Positions 54,901 through 63,337 of a DNA stretch of 64,000 bases are shown here, piece after piece. Numbering within the stretch: the first letter of the stretch is position 1; each line of letters opens with the position of its first letter. Source of the DNA: Treponema vincentii F0403 (GTDB lineage Bacteria > Spirochaetota > Spirochaetia > Treponematales > Treponemataceae); NCBI RefSeq assembly GCF_000412995.1, contig NZ_KE332512.1, positions 1,247,847-1,311,846 on the forward strand, in the 5' to 3' direction. The translations under genes and the position numbers were made by a program. Below the pieces are notes generated by a model. That model saw only the letters and a list, made by a program, of their open reading frames with translations, made no database searches and was not told where the DNA came from.

Positions 54901-55700
54901 AAACCTTATACGAAAAAAAATATGCGGCGGAAAAGATACGGGTACCTGAAAGTATCAAGGATGCGTTTGTCAGGTCTAAAAACCTTACAAAGTATTCCGC
55001 ATTGGTGCGGTATTATCGGGCGGCTTTTAGTATACACAATCTGAAATTGGCAAAGGAATACACGATAACGGACGCCGGCGGCAATACGCATGAGCTGTAC
55101 AGAAACAGCTTTTATTACCGGGCATTTCAATCGGCGCCGTTTAAGGCTCGGCGGTATTTGCACCGTGCCGAGAGGCTTGAAACCTCGGTTATCCCGCAGG
55201 CGCGTCCCTCGTACATTGCCGAAAAAGGTATCCTGCTCCGCGATGCGCAGCTGCTGCGGGAAGCGCTGGAAACCCTCGATCCGGTATGGGAAAAAGAATT
55301 GCGGGAACAAGCTGCGGCGGCGCTGATCGGCTGCACGAAAAAAACTGAGCTGAAAACAATGCTCTATCAAGAGCTGCTGCAAAGCAACCCCGCCTGCTTT
55401 CCCGAACACGGGATACGGCTGCCGGTTACGCTGACCTGCACGGGTTCTAATGAACGGCTCAGAAAGCAAACCGAAAAACGCCTCGCCGCCGCTTTAAACA
55501 AATCGCTATTTACGGTTTCCAAGAGCGCACCGTTTGTTATTACGGCGGTATGCTCCGAAAGCGGCGTCCGCCTCAGCCTTACCGGCCGAGACGGCAGCGT
55601 CTATTTCCGCTATGACCATCCCGCTCCCGCTGCCGGTAAATATGCGGCCGCAGCCTGCGTCAACCGGTTTGCCGCACGGCTATTCAGAATTCATAATTAA
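51891..55700 (+). CDS. transglutaminase-TPR fusion membrane protein (TgpA-like)
   Basis: A protein of about 1269 residues. Membrane segments fill residues 1-200. A transglutaminase-like domain follows with Cys442 (KKGYCSYFAF), His486 (NMAHAWVEVF) and Asp502 (WVDVDPT), then another membrane segment near 570. From about 690 a second hydrophobic stretch (MLLVLFLFLLPLRLFPASG) looks like an internal signal peptide, and everything after it is TPR repeats (about 700-930) and a helical tail with a final beta-rich region. Elsewhere the TgpA-like part and the TPR part are expected as separate genes. The start was chosen at the ATG at 51891, which begins the membrane region and overlaps the DUF58 gene. 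Confidence 0.75.
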   Translation: MQNYSKPAAVLRICSLLLLLSVPHRYLAGILPAAALPVWGLCCTAVIHFLHRKGIRAEAAWGIGFSAALLIPACVLGVLALIPQLIADTLFLRLKLIFGLLALTAFISITSTVLFISAERWRRYEPLAAILVFSLLFFPQQHYRLTVFSHPVFAAGFAGVFMLIQTAVLCIPSGKRRRFAVFFSVFIGLTAIILALLIRTFNKSSVGNNGGLLEQKLFEFDFSQFLQLQDEVKMNTNLVMVVHVDQEYDSHLFRRMYLSGWSPQKGFYEKTAPGEPEQPLRVAGQPEELPHQPFLCRERVSQEIFTVNLDPDSLVALDYPLSVTPYTVWDTVSFKGAYKVESEILHGVPLDLITAEAPSGNPEEGLSAEALRFYTAVDSGTKELLSPIAESVTAPFALYYDKVYALLDYFREGEYRYSLRPGQAPDGDQLRYFVTESKKGYCSYFAFAYCLMLRSLGIPARVAAGFFLQPESGILNYYPVRANMAHAWVEVFFPYLGWVDVDPTTEQLAEGEMLDFSFQAGGDQFTQLLDEILLNRSSLRARHDGALSAAEAQTVAQRVSQFFNMHRGILLGIAALVLILLYGLFRAYPYLIIRFSRNNRKIILTLKRLHKHPSEAFYALTQKAKFAPACTDEDVAVAKRLYRAEKKQRQPDGAQVNEPYRKHPQTDSYDERTDMDTRRSDKQSPRGGMLLVLFLFLLPLRLFPASGADELLQKADKAVQAENWDTAAALLEEGIARYPANELFQLKLGDMYFNNGLYEPAYRRFTEGLRINRYNIKLLYGAAGAAAALNKEEEARLLLHEYLSYNPTDIFGWSTYGWLCFKTHRTDEGIKAMLDARSSYGDDGCIANALGNLYGELFDYRNAALYYRKGIELAIQNDSLYSASVYSYNKAILETEFYHFAQAEEDARNASGYFSRASGYLILGELEERKNNFDRAITYYAQSTKDNPTPLPLINLAKIYLRMGHWEQAERYIAQIERVTDYSWIANFGMSTAQFYTELYGLYQTLYEKKYAAEKIRVPESIKDAFVRSKNLTKYSALVRYYRAAFSIHNLKLAKEYTITDAGGNTHELYRNSFYYRAFQSAPFKARRYLHRAERLETSVIPQARPSYIAEKGILLRDAQLLREALETLDPVWEKELREQAAAALIGCTKKTELKTMLYQELLQSNPACFPEHGIRLPVTLTCTGSNERLRKQTEKRLAAALNKSLFTVSKSAPFVITAVCSESGVRLSLTGRDGSVYFRYDHPAPAAGKYAAAACVNRFAARLFRIHN

Positions 55701-55712
55701 GAATTACGAATC
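55685..55712. repeat. AT-rich palindromic repeat
   Basis: ATTCATAATTAAGAATTACG is the third copy of the ATTCATAATT-type repeat. It supplies the last residues (IHN) and the stop of the transglutaminase-TPR protein. Confidence 0.5.
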
Positions 55713-55732
55713 ATTTTATCGCTGCTATGCGC

Positions 55733-55870
55733 TTGACAACATGCGCTTGACAAATACTGTGGCTTGCAGTAGCCCTAACATAGGCTTTGTAAAGTTTTTA
55801 AATGCTTGAACATCTTAGATATACTCCCAAAAACTTTACAAAGTATCCTATACTTAGGATAGTTTATCCT
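55733..55870 (+). promoter_or_regulatory. promoter and inverted repeats before the surface-protein gene
   Basis: TTGACA at 55733-55738 and TACTGT at 55755-55760 (16-bp spacer) form a likely promoter; the box is repeated at 55747 within a GCGCTTGACAA direct repeat. Next comes a 15-bp perfect inverted repeat (CTTTGTAAAGTTTTT at 55785-55799 with 55829-55843) holding a TATACT in its loop. Then TATCCT/AGGATA/TATCCT at 55844, 55856 and 55865. The arrangement could allow alternative leader structures. Confidence 0.55.
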
Positions 55871-55899
55871 AAAGATCACAAGGCAAAAGGAGATGCGTT

Positions 55900-57594
55900 A
55901 TGAAAACAAAAATGTATATCAGCTGCATGCTTGCGCTGATGATTACGGCTGCGGCATGGGCTGCTGAAGGTCCTTCTTCCCCGCAGAGCAAAGCGACGGC
56001 ATCGCTGAACGGTACCGAAGCCGACCGGTTTATGAGCTTAACGGACTGGAGTACTGTAAACTTTGACAAGCTGTTTACCTATGCGGGATTTGCACAGCAG
56101 AATGTTAACCGCAACCGCAACATACTTGATGTGGGCGCCGCATTTAAGGCAGGCCCGGTATACATCGGTGCATGGTACCAAGGCCAGTTCGGAAATGTTA
56201 GTACCTCTAATAACAAGGGTACAACTACTACAATCACCGAATCTACCGTAAACCCCGGCACTATTGATAATACTGCGCATACAAACACTGCACGGATTAG
56301 CCAATCTCATAACGCCAATCACGATGTTGCCGTACTCATCGGGTTTAGCAACATGGGGGTACGCCTCGGCTATACACGGACAGGAAGAAATAATTCCGGT
56401 ACGTATTTTGACAACGCGATAGTACCTGATACCGAAACCACCAACTCTAAAACACCCGGCCAAGTAAACGGTAAAACAACCTACGACCCCAAAGGTTATC
56501 TAAACGCCGCAGACCGTACCGGTACGGTTGACTTCGGTATGAACCTTTCGCTCGGTACTCTTTCCGTTAGCCCCACGGTAGGCCTTGAATTTAAGGTTGC
56601 TCAAGACTCCTCTTATGGTGTCCGAACGGTAACGACGAAAGACGAAACCTTGGGCACGTCCGATATAACAAAAACCGTATCGACAAGCAGCAGGAACGAC
56701 ACCAAAACAATCTTAACGGCAAAACTCGGTGCAGACTTAGGCTTGAACGATTCTTTAAATTCCAACTTCTCTTTCGGCTATGATTTCGGTATCGACATCT
56801 ATGGTACAAAGAAGCACACGGCTGCGGACGGCAGTACAATAGCATTGGCAAACAGCTATACTATTCAAACCGACACCCATCGTGATGTGGTTACTCCTGC
56901 AAATCAGACCATTACCGACACCTTTAAAGCAACCGCCTACAACAAGTCCTATATTGCCAACACCCTTACCGTGGGCTATACGATGCGGAAAGACTTTACC
57001 GACCGGCTTTCTTTGTTTGCCGGTGTAAAAGCGCCTATCGGGTTCAACTTTGAAACGGAGGTAACAAAGGGTGTTGATAAAACCACGACAACTACCATAG
57101 ACAAAGTAAATCCGTTAAACAACAACACTAGGGTAGTGGAGACGGAAACGCCTGCAACAACGGTAAAGACAACCACCGTTACGCTCAGCCCTTCCTTTAA
57201 AGCGGCTTTGACATACGCAGCAATTCCCAACCGTGTGTTTGTAAGCTTCGGTACGGAGGTTAAACCCTTCGGCCAAGGAACCGGCAAGTGCGAGTTTGAA
57301 ACCGTTAAAACAACCGTTAACGGGTTTACTAAAACAACAACGACCACCACAACCTATCCAAACGATTCCTCCCGCACTACATCAGGTTCTTCAACAACAC
57401 CGGTAGCATCTACCACGGAATCTGCCAACAATACCGTTAAGTACAGTAAGGTAACGGTTGATGTAAACCTTGGTGTACGCTGGAACATTGTGGACGCTGT
57501 GTGTGTTGACCTTGCATATAACAAATCAGTGTTGGAAGCCATCAACTGGACATCGATCGGCAATTTAAAGCTTGCCTGTACCATTAAATTCTAA
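55900..57594 (+). CDS. Thr/Asn-rich outer-membrane beta-barrel surface protein
   Basis: A signal peptide (MKTKMYISCMLALMITAAAW, cleaved near AWA-AE) is followed by 540 residues of alternating strands ending in the Phe-terminated strand NLKLACTIKF, the mark of an outer-membrane barrel. Long loops are extremely rich in Thr, Ser and Asn (TVKTTTVTL, KTTTTTTTYPNDSSR), as expected for variable surface loops. It resembles a treponemal surface-protein family in general layout, not clearly the Msp porin of T. denticola; the family is an inference. AAGGAGA lies before the ATG. It is followed by a lipoprotein gene 71 bp later. Confidence 0.7.
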   Translation: MKTKMYISCMLALMITAAAWAAEGPSSPQSKATASLNGTEADRFMSLTDWSTVNFDKLFTYAGFAQQNVNRNRNILDVGAAFKAGPVYIGAWYQGQFGNVSTSNNKGTTTTITESTVNPGTIDNTAHTNTARISQSHNANHDVAVLIGFSNMGVRLGYTRTGRNNSGTYFDNAIVPDTETTNSKTPGQVNGKTTYDPKGYLNAADRTGTVDFGMNLSLGTLSVSPTVGLEFKVAQDSSYGVRTVTTKDETLGTSDITKTVSTSSRNDTKTILTAKLGADLGLNDSLNSNFSFGYDFGIDIYGTKKHTAADGSTIALANSYTIQTDTHRDVVTPANQTITDTFKATAYNKSYIANTLTVGYTMRKDFTDRLSLFAGVKAPIGFNFETEVTKGVDKTTTTTIDKVNPLNNNTRVVETETPATTVKTTTVTLSPSFKAALTYAAIPNRVFVSFGTEVKPFGQGTGKCEFETVKTTVNGFTKTTTTTTTYPNDSSRTTSGSSTTPVASTTESANNTVKYSKVTVDVNLGVRWNIVDAVCVDLAYNKSVLEAINWTSIGNLKLACTIKF

Positions 57595-57665
57595 GAGTCC
57601 TTATTTTGCCGGACGGAACCTTCCGGTAAAATGAGCATATTATCTTGTATAGGAGAATACGCTAT

Positions 57666-59786
57666 ATGAAAACAACTGCAAAATTAAGTCTGCTTGCCGC
57701 AGCCTTCCTGCTGGTGCTTGCAAGCTGTACAAACAACTTTACGCCCACGGCTCCTGCTGAAAACGCATTTGCCAAAAACGTGGAAAATAAAAATAATCAA
57801 GTGTCAACACAGCTCCGGGTTGTGGGTGGTATATCCGGGATAACACGGTATGGAGACGAAAGCGGTTATCGTGCTACCGTTACATTCAGCAAACCCGTCG
57901 ATGTGGAAAGTGTAAAAAAGGCTGTTCATGTCCGGCCACTGAAGCCCCTGACTGAGAAGGGAAATCCTCAGCTTGGTGATGAACTTACGCTTGAATGGCT
58001 TACTACAACGGTAAATTCCGAACCTACTGCCGAGGTAAGCTTTAAGATTGTAACAACCTCTACCATGGCTGTTTACGTTTCGGTAAAAGGCGATACGGTA
58101 AAAGCTGCCGGTACCGATCAAAAAATGGATCAGGATCGCGATAATGAACAAGGGGAATCTACCGATAGCTATAAGGGCGATGATGACTATAATGAAATTC
58201 TGCCGTTAGGAGTAACTTATGCTCTTAGTCCCGCTTCCGCTTCCGCTACTAATATCTATGTCGGTAATAGATACTATCTGTATACAACGGCAAGTGGAAC
58301 AAGAAAGGTTAACACTATATTGAGCGGCAAAGTTTCCTTTGAAAGAGGAAAGAAGGCTGATGATGTCAATACGGTTGTGGCCGAAAACGGAGACTTAGTA
58401 ACGCATGTTGTTATCTCAAATGATGATTGGGATCCGAATAAATTCTATTCGGAAGAATCCTACGGTATTACCAAGGAGGATTTCGAAGCCTTTGTAAACA
58501 AGCATGTTGTTGTTGAACAGTTTACGGACAAGGAGTGGAAACCGGTTACGGCAAACTTTGTTACTGATACGACAACCACTTCCTCTTCCTATCGGAAGTT
58601 GGTAGCTGCGGTTTCACCAGTTACAGAGAATACTGAGATGCGGGTACGGTTTAAGGATATCCGTGATATAGCGGTAAAGAGCAGCGACTATGAGTATGCC
58701 CTTAGATATACAACCGATGCCCATGCAACCGATAACGCGGATACAACTCCCCTTATTCGTGCAAATAGCGGTGTAAAGGCCGGTGTCATTGTCTTTAGTA
58801 AAGGCTCGGCATTCACCCACAGTTGGAAAGCCGGTAATAAAGTAACGCTAACATTGAATCCGAATGCATTCACGTACTATGACGAGGGAGAGCGTACAAT
58901 TACTCCCGTATTGGAGAAAGATAAAACTTATTCGCTGTCCTATACCGGCTTTGTACCCGGCACCCTTTCAAAGGATCACTTTAAGTTTGACGGTAACGTA
59001 ACTTTCGCGGCAGAACATACGTATCAAGAAACATGGGGAATTTCGAAAACCTTCTTCAACACTTATCCTTACACTAAGCGCTTTACTGTAAGCGTTCCGT
59101 TGAAGCTGGTAAAAGCACCATCGGTTTCAAAGCAGGTGCAGGTAGACAGCTTCTCATTTGAGCCGTCCGATATTAGTGTATACCCCAATGCGGCAAACGA
59201 TAAGCTTACCCTTACCTATATGTATACGCCTTTTACCGCCGATGAAAACAAACAGCTTAAACTCGATGGGAAGGCATTCAAAAAAGCATTGAATGGACTG
59301 TATGATAGTGTACTGTATAACTCCACTTACTATAAGTACACTACCTATCAATCGAATCCTCTTACACAAGCTTTCTGTGCGGAGGTCGCGAGTAAGGTAG
59401 AGGATGCAGTGAATGCGAAAAATCAGCAGATAAAGTGGGATAATCCTTCATGGACTGATTCCGATCTCATATCGGACAGTGAAAAAAATAATGCAATTTA
59501 CTCTTATGTTGCAGATATCATCGAGGAATATACAACAAATCGCTCCTTCTACGATTATAATGTTACAGCGGCTCCTGTTAAGGCAACAACCTTCCCGAAT
59601 CTCTATGTTTCTCCTGCAGTAAAAACCGCTGCATTTAAAGGTCAGTATAATACCGGTAAGGTGGATAACGATGGGAATGCGATAATCAAGCAGGTGGACG
59701 TTGGTGAGTTCAGCTTTGAAACGAAGAGATCTTCTTTTGGCAATCAGCTTGAAAAAGACGGCTGGGCATGGATTTCCTTGCAGTAA
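57666..59786 (+). CDS. large surface lipoprotein, function unknown
   Basis: A lipoprotein signal (KLSLLAAAFLLVLASC) with the lipobox LASC gives a lipid-anchored protein of about 690 residues. An immediate Asn/Thr-rich linker is followed by strand-rich repeats of Ig-like type (YRATVTFSKPVDVESVKKAV resembles a bacterial Ig-like 'derivation of a sum' domain). Acidic patches occur in the middle. No family recognised. ATAGGAGAATA is its ribosome-binding site; the ATG at 57666 is preferred over 57645 because the signal peptide starts there. It is co-transcribed with the barrel protein, probably as an exposed partner. Confidence 0.65.
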   Translation: MKTTAKLSLLAAAFLLVLASCTNNFTPTAPAENAFAKNVENKNNQVSTQLRVVGGISGITRYGDESGYRATVTFSKPVDVESVKKAVHVRPLKPLTEKGNPQLGDELTLEWLTTTVNSEPTAEVSFKIVTTSTMAVYVSVKGDTVKAAGTDQKMDQDRDNEQGESTDSYKGDDDYNEILPLGVTYALSPASASATNIYVGNRYYLYTTASGTRKVNTILSGKVSFERGKKADDVNTVVAENGDLVTHVVISNDDWDPNKFYSEESYGITKEDFEAFVNKHVVVEQFTDKEWKPVTANFVTDTTTTSSSYRKLVAAVSPVTENTEMRVRFKDIRDIAVKSSDYEYALRYTTDAHATDNADTTPLIRANSGVKAGVIVFSKGSAFTHSWKAGNKVTLTLNPNAFTYYDEGERTITPVLEKDKTYSLSYTGFVPGTLSKDHFKFDGNVTFAAEHTYQETWGISKTFFNTYPYTKRFTVSVPLKLVKAPSVSKQVQVDSFSFEPSDISVYPNAANDKLTLTYMYTPFTADENKQLKLDGKAFKKALNGLYDSVLYNSTYYKYTTYQSNPLTQAFCAEVASKVEDAVNAKNQQIKWDNPSWTDSDLISDSEKNNAIYSYVADIIEEYTTNRSFYDYNVTAAPVKATTFPNLYVSPAVKTAAFKGQYNTGKVDNDGNAIIKQVDVGEFSFETKRSSFGNQLEKDGWAWISLQ

Positions 59787-59877
59787 GCTTTGCTGATGTT
59801 ACACATAGACGGGCATCATCCCGGCTATGTGCAGCTACTTTTGGTTAGTTTCCCCCGCTTGTTCGGCGGGGGTGCAT

Positions 59878-59923
59878 AAAGGCTGCCTGAAACCCTAACG
59901 GGCTTTTTCGGGCAGCCTTTTTT
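59878..59923 (+). terminator. rho-independent terminator
   Basis: AAGGCTGCCTGAAA pairs with TTTTCGGGCAGCCTT, followed by a T run. A second hairpin, CCCCCGC/GCGGGGG, lies just before it (59852-59872). It ends the surface-protein operon. Confidence 0.85.
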
Positions 59924-59976
59924 GTATCCCACACCATACGTCGGGGACGGCTTTTTTTGTAAATTTCATATATCGC

Positions 59977-60861
59977 TTACAGTTTTTCAATTTCTTCGCA
60001 GGTTAAACCGGTTGCTTGCGCGATGATTTGTACGGAAACTCCTAGGTGTTTAAAATTACGCGCATCCTGCAAGGCTTTTTGATGGAAGCCTTCGGAGCGA
60101 CCACGAGCTTCGCCTTCTGCAAGACCGAGTTCAAAACTCTCTTCCCGCTGTACTGCTATATCTGTATCATAATCATATTCGCCTATTAACATGTTCAGAA
60201 CCTCCTTGGACTTACGTTGTAGATACTCCCTTAAAATATCATGTTGTATACATTCCTTAATAGCTTTTTCAAACCCATGCTCTCTATCAATGGCAACATA
60301 CCGGCGTACGGTATCGACAAATCGGCTGTATTGTTCCAGCGGTTCGCTACTCTTTAGTATTGGACTACCTTTATCATAATTGATATTAATCACTTTTACG
60401 GATAATTCAAGGACATACTCATCCTGTTTTTGCGTAAATGCATCGGATAGCTTTAAGACTGAATTATCGCTGTACGCTTCTTTCCCATTGTAAAAAACAT
60501 AAAATTCCGGTGTTGGAATAACGAGTTGTTTACGGCTATACTTTTCTTTCGATTTATAGAACTGTTCGTATAAGCGAGCGATGTATTCTAGACATCTGAT
60601 TGGCATGTTTGGGTTGATGGTCGATTGATGCTCTGCAAGCACGATAATCTTACCATCTACGAGATACGATACATCATTAGCAAAACTCATATAGAGTACT
60701 TGTTTCAGCCGTATGTTTTTCAAAATAGCGGTAGATCGATAGCTTGTACCATGCAACGCATTGTACAGCGATAAAAAGTTCGCTTTTGCGGTTTTATCTT
60801 CGCTAAAAAAATCTACAAAGACTGAGTCTTTGTATCGACGATTGTGCTTTTTCATAGTCAT
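59977..60861 (-). CDS. Rpn-family recombination-promoting nuclease / PD-(D/E)XK transposase-like protein
   Basis: The N-terminal half is a PD-(D/E)XK nuclease of the Rpn/YhgA-like type: NDVSYLVDGKIIVLAEHQST followed by INPNMPIRCLEYIARLYEQF. The C-terminus is helical with a Gly/Arg-rich patch (EGEARGRSEGFH). Rpn proteins promote RecA-independent recombination in E. coli and are often numerous and horizontally spread. ACGGAGATAA is the ribosome-binding site. It stands alone. Confidence 0.85.
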   Translation of the reverse strand: MTMKKHNRRYKDSVFVDFFSEDKTAKANFLSLYNALHGTSYRSTAILKNIRLKQVLYMSFANDVSYLVDGKIIVLAEHQSTINPNMPIRCLEYIARLYEQFYKSKEKYSRKQLVIPTPEFYVFYNGKEAYSDNSVLKLSDAFTQKQDEYVLELSVKVININYDKGSPILKSSEPLEQYSRFVDTVRRYVAIDREHGFEKAIKECIQHDILREYLQRKSKEVLNMLIGEYDYDTDIAVQREESFELGLAEGEARGRSEGFHQKALQDARNFKHLGVSVQIIAQATGLTCEEIEKL

Positions 60862-60962
60862 TTATCTCCGTAGGTATATATAACTACTTATAAAGCACGA
60901 ATACAAAAATGGCTTGAAAAATGTGAAAAATTCTTCAAAAAATCATACAGATCTGCTGCTTT

Positions 60963-61010
60963 AGGGCATCGCTAAAAACTTCGGTTTTTAGTGGTTTTTA
61001 GCGGTTCCCT
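60963..61010. repeat. small palindromic element (MITE-like)
   Basis: AGGGCATCGCTAAAAAC and GTTTTTAGCGGTTCCCT are inverted arms around TTCGGTTTTTAGTG. The arms match the IS5-like end at 943-963. It stands directly beside the -35 box of tRNA-Leu. Confidence 0.6.
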
Positions 61011-61038
61011 TTACAAAAAAGACGCAATGTGATATAGT
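61010..61038 (+). promoter_or_regulatory. promoter of tRNA-Leu
   Basis: TTTACA at 61010-61015, a 17-bp spacer and TATAGT at 61033-61038 place the start about 7-8 nt before the tRNA. Confidence 0.7.
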
Positions 61039-61051
61039 GGGCTTCTTGAAA

Positions 61052-61135
61052 GCCGGCGTGGTGAAATTGGTATACACGATAGACTCAAAATCTATTGGGG
61101 GCAACTCCGTAAGGGTTCAAGTCCCTTCGCCGGCA
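61052..61135 (+). tRNA. tRNA-Leu (CAA)
   Basis: Acceptor GCCGGCG/CGCCGGC, D-arm GTGGTGAAATTGGTATACAC, anticodon stem TAGA/TCTA with loop CTCAAAA giving anticodon CAA, a long variable arm (TGGGGGCAACTCCG) and T-arm AGGGTTCAAGTCCCT. A is the discriminator base and CCA is not encoded. Confidence 0.94.
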
Positions 61136-61179
61136 TGTTTTTCACTTCACCCGCCTCTTCAATCTGCTAAAATTATCTT

Positions 61180-62232
61180 ATGGAAAGAAAAGACACTGGA
61201 CTTGCATTTTTATTGCAATATGAAAACGTCGCATGGTATGAAACCGGCCGTGTAAGAATCCTTGACCGGCGCGTCTATCCCGAAAAAATCATCTATGCCG
61301 AATGCTCTTCGTGGCAGGAAGTCCGGCAGGCGATTGCCGATATGGTAACCCAGAGCGCCGGACCGTATACCGCTGCCGCTATGGGGATGGCGCTTGCGGC
61401 ATACCAAGTACGGAACGAGGCTGCCGGTAAGCAGCGGCGCTTCCTCGAAGAGGCAGCATACGGACTTGCGCACGCCCGCCCGACTACGGCAAACAGGATG
61501 GGGCTTATCACCGCGGGCTGCCTTGCAGTTGCGGAACGCGCCTTGGAAGCAGGGCAGGATGCCGCCGCCGCTCTGTTTAACGCCGCGGTGGATTCGCTTA
61601 ACCGGCGGTATAGCATAATGGAAAAAGTAGGGAATTATCTTGCAGGTCTCTTTCCGCAAGGCGGCGGCATCCTCACCCAATGCTTTGGAGAAACCATTGT
61701 CGGGATGATGCTCAAGGCAGCCCGCGCGCGCAGCAATCCCGTTAGAATAATCTGTGCCGAAACGCGGCCGTTTCTGCAGGGCGCCCGTTTAACCGCAAGC
61801 TGCGCCGCCGACATGGGTTTTGACACCACCGTTATTACCGATAATATGGTTGCATACGCGATGCAGCATGAACACATCGATCTTTTTACCTCGGCGGCGG
61901 ACACCATTACGCGGGACGGGCATATTGCAAATAAAATAGGCACATTTCAGATTGCCCTGCTTGCAGATCGGTTCGGTATACCGTATTATGTAACCGGCAT
62001 ACCGGATGCGGATAAAAAAAACGCCGCAGATATCAGCATCGAACAGCGTAACCCTGAAGAAACGCTTTCGTGCCATGGAGTGCGGCATACCCTTCCTGCC
62101 GTTAAAGGACTTTATCCCGCGTTCGATATTACACCGCCTGAACTTATTAAGGGGATCATAACCGATAGGGGAATATACCGCCCCCAAGAGCTCGGCACGT
62201 ATTTTGATACGCCGCAGGATCGGTTTTACTAG
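61180..62232 (+). CDS. mtnA: methylthioribose-1-phosphate isomerase-like (MtnA/eIF2B family)
   Basis: A protein of 350 residues with the MtnA/eIF2B pattern: RPTTANRM, AALFNAAVDSLNRRY, GGGILTQCFGETIVGMMLKA (with the catalytic Cys), ICAETRPFLQGARLTA and VITDNMVAYAM (with the catalytic Asp). It would isomerise methylthioribose-1-phosphate in methionine salvage. No other salvage gene is nearby, and related enzymes act on ribose-1,5-bisphosphate or deoxyribose phosphates, so the substrate is open. A -10 box TAAAAT (61168-61173) ends 6 nt before the ATG and there is no ribosome-binding site: leaderless candidate. Confidence 0.82.
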   Translation: MERKDTGLAFLLQYENVAWYETGRVRILDRRVYPEKIIYAECSSWQEVRQAIADMVTQSAGPYTAAAMGMALAAYQVRNEAAGKQRRFLEEAAYGLAHARPTTANRMGLITAGCLAVAERALEAGQDAAAALFNAAVDSLNRRYSIMEKVGNYLAGLFPQGGGILTQCFGETIVGMMLKAARARSNPVRIICAETRPFLQGARLTASCAADMGFDTTVITDNMVAYAMQHEHIDLFTSAADTITRDGHIANKIGTFQIALLADRFGIPYYVTGIPDADKKNAADISIEQRNPEETLSCHGVRHTLPAVKGLYPAFDITPPELIKGIITDRGIYRPQELGTYFDTPQDRFY

Positions 62233-62260
62233 GTTATTACTGTTTTATTAGGTTATTACT

Positions 62261-63334
62261 ATGGATATACAAAAAGTTCCGTACACTCGTATTATTACAC
62301 CGGCTCCGCGCCGCCCCGTCGAAAATTCCGTCCCGCTCTTCGGGTCATATTCGGGGATGTTTCATACCTTTGATATACGGGGAGTCAAAAAGCCGTTTGG
62401 GGATTTACCTTTTCCATCCTTTATTACGGATATCCGTATAACCGATACGCTGCGGCTCCTCTTTTCCGATGAAAACCTTATCGGCGAAATTGAATTTTTT
62501 TACGGCGGCTACTTTGCTATTATGGAAACAACGCTGTGGAACCGGCAAACAAACCGGCAGCTTGCGTACCGGCAGCTTTTGCCGCTGGGGTTTGTGCATC
62601 TGCCTAAATACATTGCGTACAGCGTTGCTACGTGCCGGGTAAAGCGGCGGTATGTCCGTATCTTTTCCCGCCTTTCTAAAGGGATGCTCTATGCCGATTT
62701 CGATTTTCTTGCCGCTAACGACCGCCCCTCGTGCGAAGGTAGGCTGGAATTTGACGCCCGTCCGCCTCAATGCACCGACTATTCTGCCGTTATTCCATCC
62801 TTTGTGAACCGCCGATGCCAAGCTGTGTATTTCCGCTCCTTTGCGGTAAACAGATGGGTTAATTTCGGGCATAATCACGATGTGCAGCTAAATAGAACAA
62901 ATTCGGTCGGCTTTTTAGACTTTAGGAAAACATATACATCGCTGCGTACAAAACGGAGCGTCGTTATCGGGCTCGGCTTTATCGAAGGTGTACAAGTGTG
63001 CTTCCATTTAAGCAATTCCATTGCTCCTGATAGCTATAGTTATAACGATAATATTCTGTTTTACGGCGGAAAGCGCATTCCGTTTCCGCCGGTTCGTATT
63101 ACCTATCCGTTCGGTTCTTCCAAAAACTGGATTATCCAAGACACCGAGAGCATGGTCGATTTAACCTTTACGCCCAGCGCAATTTCGGACAGAAATCTTA
63201 ATATCCTCGTCTGGCGGCGGGACTATAAGACCATCTACGGCACTTTTGAAGGGACTTTTGTAATTGGAGACGGCGTGCTGCTCAAACTAAAGGGCTTTCC
63301 GGGCATTGCAAAAAAAGTACGGATGAGGATGTAA
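62261..63334 (+). CDS. DUF2804 domain protein
   Basis: A protein of 357 residues with the DUF2804 pattern: VKKPFGDLPFPSFITDIRIT near the start, DRPSCEGRLEFDARP in the middle and VGFLDFRKTYTSLRTKRSV later. Predicted strands suggest a lipocalin-like double beta-barrel. The function is unknown. A short direct repeat (TAGGTTATTACT, twice) fills the 28-bp gap after mtnA and includes the AGG 9 nt from the ATG. It is probably co-transcribed with mtnA. Confidence 0.75.
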   Translation: MDIQKVPYTRIITPAPRRPVENSVPLFGSYSGMFHTFDIRGVKKPFGDLPFPSFITDIRITDTLRLLFSDENLIGEIEFFYGGYFAIMETTLWNRQTNRQLAYRQLLPLGFVHLPKYIAYSVATCRVKRRYVRIFSRLSKGMLYADFDFLAANDRPSCEGRLEFDARPPQCTDYSAVIPSFVNRRCQAVYFRSFAVNRWVNFGHNHDVQLNRTNSVGFLDFRKTYTSLRTKRSVVIGLGFIEGVQVCFHLSNSIAPDSYSYNDNILFYGGKRIPFPPVRITYPFGSSKNWIIQDTESMVDLTFTPSAISDRNLNILVWRRDYKTIYGTFEGTFVIGDGVLLKLKGFPGIAKKVRMRM

Positions 63335-63337
63335 TGC

